IMG/VR virus record: IMGVR_UViG_3300025151_000001
Location: 28,241-92,240 of that record
DNA: 64,000 bases
Reading direction: 5' to 3' (one strand)
Source: a virus
Position 1 is the stretch's first letter. Every line of letters starts with the position of its first letter. Made by a program: the position numbers and the translations under genes. Below the pieces are notes generated by a model. That model was not told where the DNA came from and did not search any database. It worked only from the letters and a program-made list of their open reading frames with translations. Below, in pieces: positions 15,837 to 25,807 of the stretch.

Positions 15837-17668
15837 GCCCCCAATACTACATAATTGTTGTTTCCATCTGCAATGCAAGTAACGCCATTACGAGCCGATA
15901 CACTAATATCTGTTTGTGCGCCATTCATGGTATCTCCGGCACTACTACCTGCACCTGTTCGAAGTGTAAAACCATTTGCATCATTACTGAGAATAGTAAA
16001 ATGAACACCCGCGCCTTGATTATCAGGGATTGTAATAACAATACTACTCCCTGTAACAAAGATGTATTTACCCGCGTGAGTTGCTTCGGTTAAAGTCGTA
16101 TTTGCAGTTAAAGAAACTGTATCTAATCTAGTTGACCTAAAATTATGTCCTGTTTCAACCACTACATCTCCATCTAAAGTAATATCGCCTGTTCCCTTCG
16201 TTTCAATTTCAATGCCTACGTTGGTATCTCCACCCGTTGCAGATAATTTAGGAGCATTACCCGTAGCCGCGTTAGCAATAGTAAATTCATTTACTGCACT
16301 ACCTGTTTCACTAAACTTGAGAAGTTCTAAAGTTCCATCACCAAGAGCATTACCGTTAACGTCTAACATACCGCCTAATTGTGGTGTGGTATCTTCAACG
16401 ACGTTAGAAATACCTGTTTGTGTATCTAAGGATAAAACATAATACCCTGTAATCAAGGGACTTGTGGTATCAGTCATTCCAACTAAAATAACAGATTCTC
16501 CGACCTCTAAAGTCAATGCCTGTGCCGGTGACGCTGCAACTACTCTTTGGTCTGGGTTTGGATTGATACCTGTTGCTGCTGAAGCAATACCGTCAAAAAC
16601 CTCACTACCCGTCAAAGTAATAGTGCAAGCAGAACTATGAATATTTTTTAAGAAGAGCAGCCTTTGGGCGCAAGAAGCAGCAGATGGTAATACGACGCTT
16701 CCCGCATTAATGAAGTAATATAAATCATTAACCCCCATAGTTGGACCGGCTTCGATTGATGCATCGCCGAGAATGTATGCACCGGAAGATAAAGACCCAA
16801 CTGTAACATCATTTGTTGTTGAAGCACCATTACTTGTTACTGAATGTAAGGTTGGGTCTGATGCCGTTAATGCTCCAATATCACTCACAACTTCTGTTCC
16901 GGTTCTAAAATCTACATTTCCACCGCTATCTAAAACTAAGAACTTATCTGTATCTGTTCCGGCATTGACTACACTACCTAAATTTGCTGTCCCTGCAATT
17001 GTTGTTGTTCCGGCTCCATCAACGCCAAATTTAACTGCGTCAGAATTATTTCTAACTTCAAAGTCAGTATTAGCGTCATCACTACCTAAACGCATAATGA
17101 TTTTTTTATCTGCATCTGTGTTATCAATGGTAAAATCTCCACCTGCTGTTGCTACCTCAACGGTAGTTCCACCAGAAGCGGCAGTTACTTTAGACATTTC
17201 TGTATATGTTCCGCTATTGCTATATGCTAAGGAAAGAGAGTTTTTGGTTTTTCCTGTTCCAAAATATTGAACCCTCATCGGATTGCTACCCGTATGTGCA
17301 AGAACAGCAATAGGAACATCACCGGCAGTAAAGGCGGGAACCTTGTTTGCAGCGGTAGGGTTAATTACGGCTAATGCAGAAGAACGAGCAACTAATAAAT
17401 GATAGCCTGTAGTATATGTTGTTGAAAGGGTAATGCCACTACCAGAAATCTCTACTCTTTCTTCATCTCTTAAAACTACACCCGCAGCAATCGTTGCCGT
17501 TGTTGCAGTAACAGAAGTAGCATCAAAACCACTAATAACATAATTTCCTGCTACACCTAAACTAAGTGCTTTAATCAAGCCCGTGTGTGGGTTATCCACA
17601 CCGTCTTCAATTTGTGTTAAAGAACCACCTGTAGCCATTTGACTATAATATCCCGGATTACTTACCAT
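15833..17668 (-). CDS. tail fibre-type structural protein
   Basis: 611 aa from the ATG at 17668, which has GAGGTGG upstream (a TTG start at 17683 is less likely). The protein is rich in Thr, Gly, Ala and Ser, with repeated beta segments and several VTATTATIAAG-like and GDITLDGDV-like stretches, as in trimeric fibres. It ends in NNNYVVLGA, a common end for such beta-structured virion proteins. It lies between a collar-like protein and the propeller gene and is probably part of the fibre. Confidence 0.65.
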   Translation of the reverse strand: MVSNPGYYSQMATGGSLTQIEDGVDNPHTGLIKALSLGVAGNYVISGFDATSVTATTATIAAGVVLRDEERVEISGSGITLSTTYTTGYHLLVARSSALAVINPTAANKVPAFTAGDVPIAVLAHTGSNPMRVQYFGTGKTKNSLSLAYSNSGTYTEMSKVTAASGGTTVEVATAGGDFTIDNTDADKKIIMRLGSDDANTDFEVRNNSDAVKFGVDGAGTTTIAGTANLGSVVNAGTDTDKFLVLDSGGNVDFRTGTEVVSDIGALTASDPTLHSVTSNGASTTNDVTVGSLSSGAYILGDASIEAGPTMGVNDLYYFINAGSVVLPSAASCAQRLLFLKNIHSSACTITLTGSEVFDGIASAATGINPNPDQRVVAASPAQALTLEVGESVILVGMTDTTSPLITGYYVLSLDTQTGISNVVEDTTPQLGGMLDVNGNALGDGTLELLKFSETGSAVNEFTIANAATGNAPKLSATGGDTNVGIEIETKGTGDITLDGDVVVETGHNFRSTRLDTVSLTANTTLTEATHAGKYIFVTGSSIVITIPDNQGAGVHFTILSNDANGFTLRTGAGSSAGDTMNGAQTDISVSARNGVTCIADGNNNYVVLGA

Positions 17669-17669
17669 A

Positions 17670-18008
17670 TCATTCCACCTCAATAACGAAGAAAATTTCT
17701 AAAGTTTCTGTTGATGTAAAGGGGCCTACACCATCAAATGATTCTCGTCCAAATAATAAAGAGCCATCAAAGAATCCTGCTTCACGAATTACTTTGCCGG
17801 GGATGGCAGAACCCGCAATACTTAATTTAACTTCGACAACGTTTTCAGTTGATTGGTCGTTGACTACTGTAACAGTAATTGAACCAATTGGAACATCTAA
17901 ATCAGTAGCGGCGGGACTTGTTGAGTTTCCACCTAATCCAATCTTACCGCCATCAACATTATCTTTAATGTATTTGGCTAATTGAAATCTAAGGTCATCG
18001 GTAATCAA
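17670..18008 (-). CDS. tail-associated protein, 112 aa
   Basis: The segment GKVIREAGFFDGSLLFGRESF is like the core of short tail-fibre-associated proteins of tailed viruses, with beta strands before and after. The start is a TTG overlapping the upstream stop (TTGA). It sits between the giant tail tip protein and the fibre. Probably a connector of fibre to tail tip, by context. Confidence 0.55.
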   Translation of the reverse strand: MITDDLRFQLAKYIKDNVDGGKIGLGGNSTSPAATDLDVPIGSITVTVVNDQSTENVVEVKLSIAGSAIPGKVIREAGFFDGSLLFGRESFDGVGPFTSTETLEIFFVIEVE

Positions 18009-21000
18009 TATTCCACATCCACTAAATCTGTTTCGGTAATTGTTCCTAATCCACCAAAGGTTGAGCCAAAACCTAGAGTAATTCCGAAACCCAAGGTCAC
18101 ACCCGAAGACGCTCTCTTCCTAACAAGCAGACGAAGGGGCTTGACCTTAAGTGTTTCTAACACATCAAATGTAGAAGTATTTTCATTAAATGCTTGCTCT
18201 CGGATAGTGGCGTTGGTTTGTCTATTACTTACAAGTAATTCAGCAAATCTGTCTTCTAACTTCTTTGAGAAAAGACCCAACTCTAAGACCATGTTTCCTG
18301 TAAGTAAGTGTTTTACTTCAAGAACGTAATATTGATTAAGTGGGATGTTTTCTCTTCTAATTTCAACATTGATAATGTCTCCGGGTTTAAGTTGAGAAAT
18401 ACCTTTATGTCCAACTTCTAAAACTAACTTTTTATTTGCTCTAGTGTGTAATAAGAAAAGTTCTGTTGCCCTATCATCAACATCACTCTGAGAAGCAAGT
18501 TCTCTTTCAAACACTTCTAAAGTTTTCTTTCCGTTCTTTTTAATGTCTCTAAGATTCTTTCTAACAGTTTTGTGTTGTCTTCCAAAAACAATAATTTCGT
18601 TGTATTTATCGAAGGTTGTTGATTCGTTCTTAAAATCAAAGATTTGATATTCTCCAAAGTCTGATAAGACAACATCGGTGTAGTGGGTGTTGTCTCTCTT
18701 GGGTTTTACCTTGAATACCCCATCTTCCTCAACTAATCTAAGTTCTTTCTTTTTCGTAATATAGTTAATCGCTGAAAGCAAATCAACCCCTTGGAAATTT
18801 GGTGAAGCAAAACGAGGATAAGCCTGAGTTGTTAAGTCAAAGGAAATATCATTTTCTTCTAACAGGTCATTGATAATTCTTTCAGATTCATGCCCAATAG
18901 TTACACCGACTCCAATGTTTGCTCTTTTGAAGTTACCTCTCACTTGATTTGGGACAGTCAATGTAAAGACCTCAGAAACAGAAGGAACGCCCAATGTCTT
19001 TTTCATTTCAGAGAAAGAGAAGGCAGTTCCTAATTCAGAATCCTTGGAGGTCAAGGAGGTCTTATATGTAGTAACTCCATCAGAAACACACATTTGGTAG
19101 AAACCCTGTGGAACACACGTTTTGATATTTGCAGCAGAGCGATAGACTACATTTTCTTCAGAAGAAGATTTTCTGTCCAAATCAGCAATAACATACATAG
19201 ATAAAGCCGCTTCAGAGCCACCTTGATTTACATCTGTGTTATGAACAATGAATGGACCGGCCTCCTTTTCTTTAACTAGGTATGAAGAAATATTATCATA
19301 AGTTCTGTTTCTTCCATTCATTTTTGTATATCTAGATGATAACTTATTCAACTCAATAGTTTTAGGTGTGAAATCATAAGTGCAAACATGGTTGGGCTGC
19401 ATAATTCTAAAATAATCATTAGCCAATTGCTTATCTGTGATAATGATATGAGTTAGAGTGCTATCCGATGTATCAATTTCATGAGACACAACATATGCAA
19501 TTTTGTCTGGGTTCATTTCGTTGATTGATACTTGGTCATCTTGAAGTGCAGAGTTATCGGTATAGGCGGTTCCTTCATATCTAATCTCTTCAAATGTTCC
19601 CTGTTCTGATACCAAGTAACAACCAGAAAGACCATTGATTAAGTTTAGCCAATAATGTTCATCAAAATCAGCAGTTTCAATTTCGTATTTATAGAAATTA
19701 CCGTCACCTACTTCATTGCTCAATTGAGTTTCTGTAATTCCTGATTCAGCAGTATTAAGTTTCAGTCTGAATTTCATTCCAATATAAGCACCATCAGAGT
19801 CTTCTTCACTATTGGCCGTCTTTTCAAAGTCGTCATATCTGTAAAACTTCTGTCCATTGACTAAACCAACCAAATAGAAATTATATAAAGAACTCAGAGC
19901 GCCGTTAATTTCTGTTAATCTAGGAGAAACCGTTCCCGGAGTTAAATTTCTAGTTGAGTCTTCAATGCTAAATCTATCCAAGAATAGAGGTAACATCTCA
20001 TTTGTTAAGAAGTCATGTTCTGGATTAGATGAAGAACTACATTTCTGATAAATACCTAATACTTGGGAAGTGTTAGCATTGAATGTCGCTCTATGTAAAT
20101 TGAGGTCTTTTCCTAAATTTGGTGGTAGGAAAATACTAGCATTATTTGTTTGAAGGCTCTGTAAAGTTCCACTATATTTCGTATTAAAGTAATCAGCATA
20201 ATTGTCTTTATCAACAACAGCGCCCTTTAACATATGAATATCTGTTCTAAACTCAAATGATTCCTTGAGTCCTCTTCCTTCAACTAAGGAATATTTTACT
20301 TCAGTCACCTTAAAAAGATTACCTGTATAAAACGCACCACTATTTGTTTTATTAGCAATAGCCGTTAATGTAATTTCTCCGCCACTCGGAGTTCCTGATA
20401 CAGTTCCAATTAAATTTCCTTCACTATCACAAACAATATTGCCGTTAGCAAAATTTGTCTCATTAGACGCAGTAATCTTAAAAGGCGCTGAAGTGGTATA
20501 GTCTGAAACACTACTCACTACTGAAGTTGTTTGCGCGAGGTCAGTAAATTGGTATTCAAGTCTTGGGAGTGTAGCCTTTTTATTAGGTAAGTTCTCGGGG
20601 TCAATTTGATTAAAGTGCCAATCATAAACACATTCAGTTAATCTCATTAAACCAAACTGTTTAAGGTCTGTAACAGAATCTGAACTTGAAATGTTAAAAG
20701 TCTCATAATCAGTATCAATGTTTGATTGAACTCTAGATTGTGCTAAACTGTGGTCTTTTGGCGTTGATGAATTAACTGTGTTCGTATCTTTCTTTAACAT
20801 GATAGAGTAGTTGGTTATTTCTCTAGTTAATGTAGGATTTAAAACGCTGTCCTTTCTTTTACCACTATAAGGTTCAAGGTCAGAATTTACAAACAAGAAC
20901 ATTTTAGCAACTTTGGGGTCAATTTGATATAGAACATCATGGCCCCGGAAAGGACTTACGCCTCCGATAACGTCAGCATCTTTATACACAGGTGAAGCAG

Positions 21001-24000
21001 AACTTCCACTTTTGTGAAATTTAGTATCAAAAAATCTAGAACCGGAAACAGGTTGGAATCCTTGTGATTCTGTTAATGGATGATTTTCTGTCCCTGAACC
21101 TGTTTGTCCAACACCCGTAATATTAGGAAGTGTTTGTAGTCCCGGCCCAAATCTATAGGCATCGGCATAATATCTAATCTCTGAAATGATTTCATTATAG
21201 TAATCTAAATCATAATCTTCCGACCAACTTGTCTTTTTGGGAGTTTTGTAGTTAACATTTCCTCTTTCCAAGTTAAAAATTCTATATAGGGGACTACCAA
21301 ACTTATGAGTATAACTATCAAAATTTGTTGTTGAAAAAGAAAAGGGTGCTTCAAAAAGTAAATTGGTATTTGCACTAGGGGACTCTTGATATTTTGGATT
21401 TAATAGACCAACTACCTTACCTCCGTGCAAATGTGCAGCATTCAAAAATGCTAAAGAATGTGCTAAGTCATTAGCAGATGTTACTCTTTGAAGATTTCCA
21501 CCAGAAGATGTTGCTCTTCTATCTAAGAAAATTGTATTAACTCCTGCTCCTGTGGTTGAAGTATGAATATGCTTTCCAATAAAAACACCGTCAACATAAA
21601 CAGGTTCTTCGTAGTTATAATAAAATGCTAATGAAGTTGGACTAAATGACCTACTGTCAGAAATAGAACCCGTAACTCCTAAACTTGAAAAAGTTTTTTC
21701 TATTGTGCTTTGGCTGTTTGTGTCCACTCGACCGAGAGAAAGCGGAACATAAGGAGCCAATTCAATAGTCGTTTCTGTATCTCCGCGAGAAATATTTAGA
21801 ATAGAAAAATCAATGAGGCTATTTACTACGTCAAAGGTCTGATTTGTTCCGTCTGTGTTTTGAAGCCTCGCTTGGAAAAATCTGTCATTTTTCATATTAG
21901 AAGGGTGATGAATAGGATAGCCCAAAGAGTTAGCATCATCATCACTTGATGTCCCAACGAGAGCAGTTCCATCATTACCACTAGCATCTAGTTTTGTTCC
22001 TGAATCAAACAATATTCCCTTATCAGCGGAGCCTTCTAATGCTGTAGTCGTTTGAGTAACAGTATAATTTGCCGCTAATGCTTTGTTTAAAACATATGAC
22101 TTCGATAATCTCTTAAATAGAGAAACGCTATTTCCATAACTTCCAAACTTAGCAGTATCAACTAATGTTACTCTTACCGAAGAAAAGGTATCAACTACAC
22201 CAATGTAAGCAAAACTACCATTAGAAAATTTTCCAAATAGTTCATCACCCGGAGAAATATCAGTTGTTGTTGAATTGATATCAAAAATTTTAGAATCTCC
22301 ATTTAAGAAAACTCCTGAAGTTACTACTGTTCTGCTTAAATCTTGAACTGAATTATAAAATGACTTAGAAGAATAAATCATATCTTTAGAGAATAACTTA
22401 TTAGAATTCACAATAGGTGATAATAGTTTTCTTAAATTATTCCTTCCTTCTAATTTAACATAAGTTTGACCCATCTCTTTAGAAGTTTCAACTGATTCAA
22501 CTGCACCGTCAAATCTTTCAACAAAAATTTGATAACTGCCTAAAAGATATTTTAAAGGATTAGTGTCATATCCATCCCCAGAAAAACTTAAAGTTAGCAT
22601 CTCTTTATCCTTGTCGGAACTAGTTACCGAGGCATAGATAAATCTAAAGTTCTTTGTTGTGAACCTAACAGATAGGTTATAGTCCCTACCTTCAACGATG
22701 TTAAACTTAGTTAGAAGCGTCCCATCAGTTGAATTATATGCTCTCCTGTATAATGTCTCTTGGCCTAAACTCGTTAAAGAAGTTGAATTTGTGAACTCGC
22801 CTTCTGTTTCTAATCTACTAAATTCATTAAATTGAATCGTTGTCGAAGTGATTGCTTCAACAATTAAAATTCTAGAACCTACCTTAACTTCATCATTAAC
22901 ATTTAAAAAACTAGTTAAATCATAATCACTAATTACTGTATATGTTCTAGAACCTGTATGAGAATCTAAAGATGCTTTAAGTTCGAACCAATCAAAAAAA
23001 TCTCCTGTATGAACTAGATGTCTAACTCTTAGTGCATCTTCTTCTGAAACCTTTTTTGTGAAAATTCTATTGTTATCAACAATACTTACATTAGCAAATC
23101 CTGACCTCGAACCTACAGCATCAGTAATTTCTGCTTCAATAACACCCACCGCAGTATTGCAGTATGTTGGTGAAAAATCATAATGAACGTAGCGAGTTGG
23201 TCCGGTTAAATTAATTGTTCCAGAAATGTCGTTATCAACTTGTCTTCTTGCATTATAAAAAACATCTTCGTAGTCTGTGAAGTCTTCGGTAGGTAATGAA
23301 TACGAAGACTCTTGGGGAACAGGAGTCCCGGCTACGTCTTTGTTTCTTAAAACGTCGGTTAATGTAACCTGTAAAGAATATGGACTATAATCAACGACAG
23401 CATTTGAGAAATCCTGTTCGACCATAAATGCTGTTTTCAAAGAGTTGACGGTAACAGTTGAACCACTAGTTACTGAATTGCTTTGAACGAAATATTTTGT
23501 GTTATGGTCCAACTCTCCCTTTTTATTTACTTTAGTTTCTTCAATATAGAAAAGAGGCCTTGAACAAACTAAGTCATTTCTGAGACTATCGCTAATGCCT
23601 CCAGAAAAAGCAATAGCATTTGAAGTTAAGAGAGGCCCCTTAAACAACATAAATTTTGTCCCTTTTGGAATTTCTTTGCCTAACTTTGGAGTAAATTCTA
23701 ATGAGTCCCCTGCCGCATCATCTGTTAATGATTCAGTAATTCTAGCAAAATGGTGCTGATTTGCATCATCTGAATGCAAAAGAATAAACCAATAGTGAGT
23801 AGTATTAATACTTAATTGGACCCCATCTCCTGTAAAGGCATTATATTGCTTAACAATATGACCGGGCGTTGTTGCTAAATTAGTGTATTCTGTTAAAAGA
23901 CCTGCGCCACTTGAGATTTCATCAAATGTTAAATTTTCACTATCATCTGAATGAATAATAGTAAAATGTTTTTTAGATGAACTAGAAGAAGTATTTGTTT

Positions 24001-24073
24001 TAATCTTAGGATTCGTTGGACAATTAGTGTTCGTGTCCGTAGTCGAACCTTTATTGAGAACAGTTAGAGCCAT
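18005..24073 (-). CDS. giant tail tip / baseplate hub-like protein, 2022 aa
   Basis: The largest gene of the window. The chain is beta rich, with a C-terminal region of about 250 residues (LRLVEEDGVFKVKPKRD through ELGLFSKKLEDRF) that resembles the hub and late-control domain of viral tail tips, including a segment like GDIINVEIRRENIPLNQYY. The rest has many Thr/Ser/Asn-rich strands, probably several Ig-like or lectin-like modules. It follows the LamG-like protein with a TAATG overlap. It likely closes the tail tube and contacts the host. Domain borders cannot be fixed by eye. Confidence 0.65.
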   Translation of the reverse strand: MALTVLNKGSTTDTNTNCPTNPKIKTNTSSSSSKKHFTIIHSDDSENLTFDEISSGAGLLTEYTNLATTPGHIVKQYNAFTGDGVQLSINTTHYWFILLHSDDANQHHFARITESLTDDAAGDSLEFTPKLGKEIPKGTKFMLFKGPLLTSNAIAFSGGISDSLRNDLVCSRPLFYIEETKVNKKGELDHNTKYFVQSNSVTSGSTVTVNSLKTAFMVEQDFSNAVVDYSPYSLQVTLTDVLRNKDVAGTPVPQESSYSLPTEDFTDYEDVFYNARRQVDNDISGTINLTGPTRYVHYDFSPTYCNTAVGVIEAEITDAVGSRSGFANVSIVDNNRIFTKKVSEEDALRVRHLVHTGDFFDWFELKASLDSHTGSRTYTVISDYDLTSFLNVNDEVKVGSRILIVEAITSTTIQFNEFSRLETEGEFTNSTSLTSLGQETLYRRAYNSTDGTLLTKFNIVEGRDYNLSVRFTTKNFRFIYASVTSSDKDKEMLTLSFSGDGYDTNPLKYLLGSYQIFVERFDGAVESVETSKEMGQTYVKLEGRNNLRKLLSPIVNSNKLFSKDMIYSSKSFYNSVQDLSRTVVTSGVFLNGDSKIFDINSTTTDISPGDELFGKFSNGSFAYIGVVDTFSSVRVTLVDTAKFGSYGNSVSLFKRLSKSYVLNKALAANYTVTQTTTALEGSADKGILFDSGTKLDASGNDGTALVGTSSDDDANSLGYPIHHPSNMKNDRFFQARLQNTDGTNQTFDVVNSLIDFSILNISRGDTETTIELAPYVPLSLGRVDTNSQSTIEKTFSSLGVTGSISDSRSFSPTSLAFYYNYEEPVYVDGVFIGKHIHTSTTGAGVNTIFLDRRATSSGGNLQRVTSANDLAHSLAFLNAAHLHGGKVVGLLNPKYQESPSANTNLLFEAPFSFSTTNFDSYTHKFGSPLYRIFNLERGNVNYKTPKKTSWSEDYDLDYYNEIISEIRYYADAYRFGPGLQTLPNITGVGQTGSGTENHPLTESQGFQPVSGSRFFDTKFHKSGSSASPVYKDADVIGGVSPFRGHDVLYQIDPKVAKMFLFVNSDLEPYSGKRKDSVLNPTLTREITNYSIMLKKDTNTVNSSTPKDHSLAQSRVQSNIDTDYETFNISSSDSVTDLKQFGLMRLTECVYDWHFNQIDPENLPNKKATLPRLEYQFTDLAQTTSVVSSVSDYTTSAPFKITASNETNFANGNIVCDSEGNLIGTVSGTPSGGEITLTAIANKTNSGAFYTGNLFKVTEVKYSLVEGRGLKESFEFRTDIHMLKGAVVDKDNYADYFNTKYSGTLQSLQTNNASIFLPPNLGKDLNLHRATFNANTSQVLGIYQKCSSSSNPEHDFLTNEMLPLFLDRFSIEDSTRNLTPGTVSPRLTEINGALSSLYNFYLVGLVNGQKFYRYDDFEKTANSEEDSDGAYIGMKFRLKLNTAESGITETQLSNEVGDGNFYKYEIETADFDEHYWLNLINGLSGCYLVSEQGTFEEIRYEGTAYTDNSALQDDQVSINEMNPDKIAYVVSHEIDTSDSTLTHIIITDKQLANDYFRIMQPNHVCTYDFTPKTIELNKLSSRYTKMNGRNRTYDNISSYLVKEKEAGPFIVHNTDVNQGGSEAALSMYVIADLDRKSSSEENVVYRSAANIKTCVPQGFYQMCVSDGVTTYKTSLTSKDSELGTAFSFSEMKKTLGVPSVSEVFTLTVPNQVRGNFKRANIGVGVTIGHESERIINDLLEENDISFDLTTQAYPRFASPNFQGVDLLSAINYITKKKELRLVEEDGVFKVKPKRDNTHYTDVVLSDFGEYQIFDFKNESTTFDKYNEIIVFGRQHKTVRKNLRDIKKNGKKTLEVFERELASQSDVDDRATELFLLHTRANKKLVLEVGHKGISQLKPGDIINVEIRRENIPLNQYYVLEVKHLLTGNMVLELGLFSKKLEDRFAELLVSNRQTNATIREQAFNENTSTFDVLETLKVKPLRLLVRKRASSGVTLGFGITLGFGSTFGGLGTITETDLVDVEY

Positions 24074-25194
24074 TAAGCATCAGTCTCCTCAAATCTAAGA
24101 TACATCAACAGGTTATTTAAGTTAGTCACGATAGTTGAAAGAGACTGAAATCTATCCTTTGAACTATTGATTACTGCTAATTCATGAATTTCTCCCATGA
24201 ACTGTTGATTTGTGCTAGCAGCATTATCTCCCGTTCCACCTGTTCCATTTGCCCCAATAAAATAAGATTCTTTATCAAATGCAAAGGTTCCAGAGTTTGT
24301 GTGTTTTGAGTCAAGTATTTTATTCCCATTTACATAGATTTCAATTGCATTATCGTTTGAATAATAAGTAACTGCAATATGCTGAAATGAATTGATATAG
24401 GAGGGTTCAACATAACTAGGAAGAAACAAACCATCCCCGGTGCTTAAGCCCGATGAATATGCTGACGTTATGGTGATTACTGAGGACGTTTTTGTATTGA
24501 TGGTCCCGACCTTCACAAACTCAGTTCCCGACCGAGCAAACACGTCTTGGACCTGCCCTTGGACAAAAGAGGTGGTCGGGCTGCATGAAATGGTAGTCCC
24601 TGACCCCGAGTAGTCGCCTGTAAGAGTTGAAACCTTATCATAGACAAATTGCCCCGTTTTATCGAAACCTTGCTTATCTAACGCTGCATATTGGTATTGA
24701 AAGCCCGAATCTGGACTAATTGCATAGTCCGAAGTAAATGTTTGAGTCGCCCCTCCGATAGTCATAACAACTTGAATTTTATAATTAGCCGGGTTATTTT
24801 CATTATGTCCGGTATCATTGACTAGATAAATCTTAAGCGACGTGCTGTGAAACAAAGCCATTTTGTGATTTAGCCTATCTGCTCCACCTGCATCATAGGT
24901 TTTCAAATATAAATTGCTTTGATAATTTGAAGCCGTTCCATCACCATATGTAACAGGCAAACCGGGCATAATTTTCTTTGAGTTTGCGATTGTTCTTACT
25001 GTATCTCCTGACCACTTACCGTAACCATTTACATCATAAGGAGTAACAACTGCTTCAAAACAAAATGAACCTTCATGGTCCCAAATGCCATAGTTAGTCG
25101 TTGCTACATTTGCAGCATAATCAATGGTAATGAACCCATTACACATGACGGGAAAGACAATAGAACGCTGCTTTCCTGTAAGAACGTCATACAT
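24073..25194 (-). CDS. LamG/concanavalin A-like lectin domain protein
   Basis: 373 aa. The features are those of a laminin G jelly roll: an early FCFEAVVTPYDV strand, central INSFQHIAVTYYSNDNAIEIYVNG and a closing FMGEIHELAVINSSKDRF. The single domain appears to be interrupted by an insertion that holds GTTISCSPTTSFVQGQV. Such domains on tail tips bind surface sugars. A GAGGTG site precedes the ATG. It is followed by the giant tail tip gene. A role in host attachment is inference. Confidence 0.75.
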   Translation of the reverse strand: MYDVLTGKQRSIVFPVMCNGFITIDYAANVATTNYGIWDHEGSFCFEAVVTPYDVNGYGKWSGDTVRTIANSKKIMPGLPVTYGDGTASNYQSNLYLKTYDAGGADRLNHKMALFHSTSLKIYLVNDTGHNENNPANYKIQVVMTIGGATQTFTSDYAISPDSGFQYQYAALDKQGFDKTGQFVYDKVSTLTGDYSGSGTTISCSPTTSFVQGQVQDVFARSGTEFVKVGTINTKTSSVITITSAYSSGLSTGDGLFLPSYVEPSYINSFQHIAVTYYSNDNAIEIYVNGNKILDSKHTNSGTFAFDKESYFIGANGTGGTGDNAASTNQQFMGEIHELAVINSSKDRFQSLSTIVTNLNNLLMYLRFEETDA

Positions 25195-25203
25195 GATAAC
25201 ACC

Positions 25204-25803
25204 TCAGGGAAGAATTCTAGCAATTTCAAATTCTAAAGTAAATTCAACCTCAACTGTGTCGGCAGTAAAGGTGGTGCTAAATTGGCGAATGAATCCTTTA
25301 AGTCCATCATTCGCTTCTGAATCTGGAAATTCTGTTCTGAAAGGAACATTTAAGTTATCGAATTCGTTATTGTCCCCTCTTGCGTGATAAGTGAATGGAA
25401 TGTTTCTTTCAGTTACTTCATTATAGTCTTTGTCAACTTTAGATGGAATTAAAAACACTAATTCAACAATTGCTTGATTTTTAGCAACACCTGTTGAGTC
25501 AACCGAAGAATGAATCAACTGTGCAATTTCATGTGCCGTCATAGTAACTGTTGAACCATGACGAGTTAAAGGGCCTTCAATAATAAAACCGCTGAGGGAA
25601 AGATTTTTGCCCGCCATACCAATATCCAATGCAACTGTTTCTGATTCACCCGTAACTAGACCAGAAAGAGGAACTTGCATTGAAGGAATTGTTTTAGATG
25701 TGCTAACTGAAACACTAGTTGCCCGTAAAGGAATGGTGTTAATGGTTGCACCATCATTACCACTATGTTTCCCTGTCTTAAGATAAACGTAGTAATCTGG
25801 CAT
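25204..25803 (-). CDS. tail protein, 199 aa (distal tail or tail tip component)
   Basis: Beta rich, with a preference for Thr, Ser and Val, and no Cys. It lies directly downstream of the tape measure gene, the position of the distal tail protein in siphovirus-type operons. The start ATG has GGGTGATTAA upstream. The family cannot be named by eye. Confidence 0.5.
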   Translation of the reverse strand: MPDYYVYLKTGKHSGNDGATINTIPLRATSVSVSTSKTIPSMQVPLSGLVTGESETVALDIGMAGKNLSLSGFIIEGPLTRHGSTVTMTAHEIAQLIHSSVDSTGVAKNQAIVELVFLIPSKVDKDYNEVTERNIPFTYHARGDNNEFDNLNVPFRTEFPDSEANDGLKGFIRQFSTTFTADTVEVEFTLEFEIARILP

Positions 25804-25807
25804 TTAA

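Noticed and set aside
16773-17270. Plus-strand frame of 165 codons
   Set aside because: It lies wholly antisense to the fibre gene and has the composition of a complementary shadow (Val, Ser and Pro rich).
22970-23000. GTTCGAACC as a tRNA T-loop
   Set aside because: No acceptor, anticodon or D arms can be formed around it, and it lies inside the giant tail gene.
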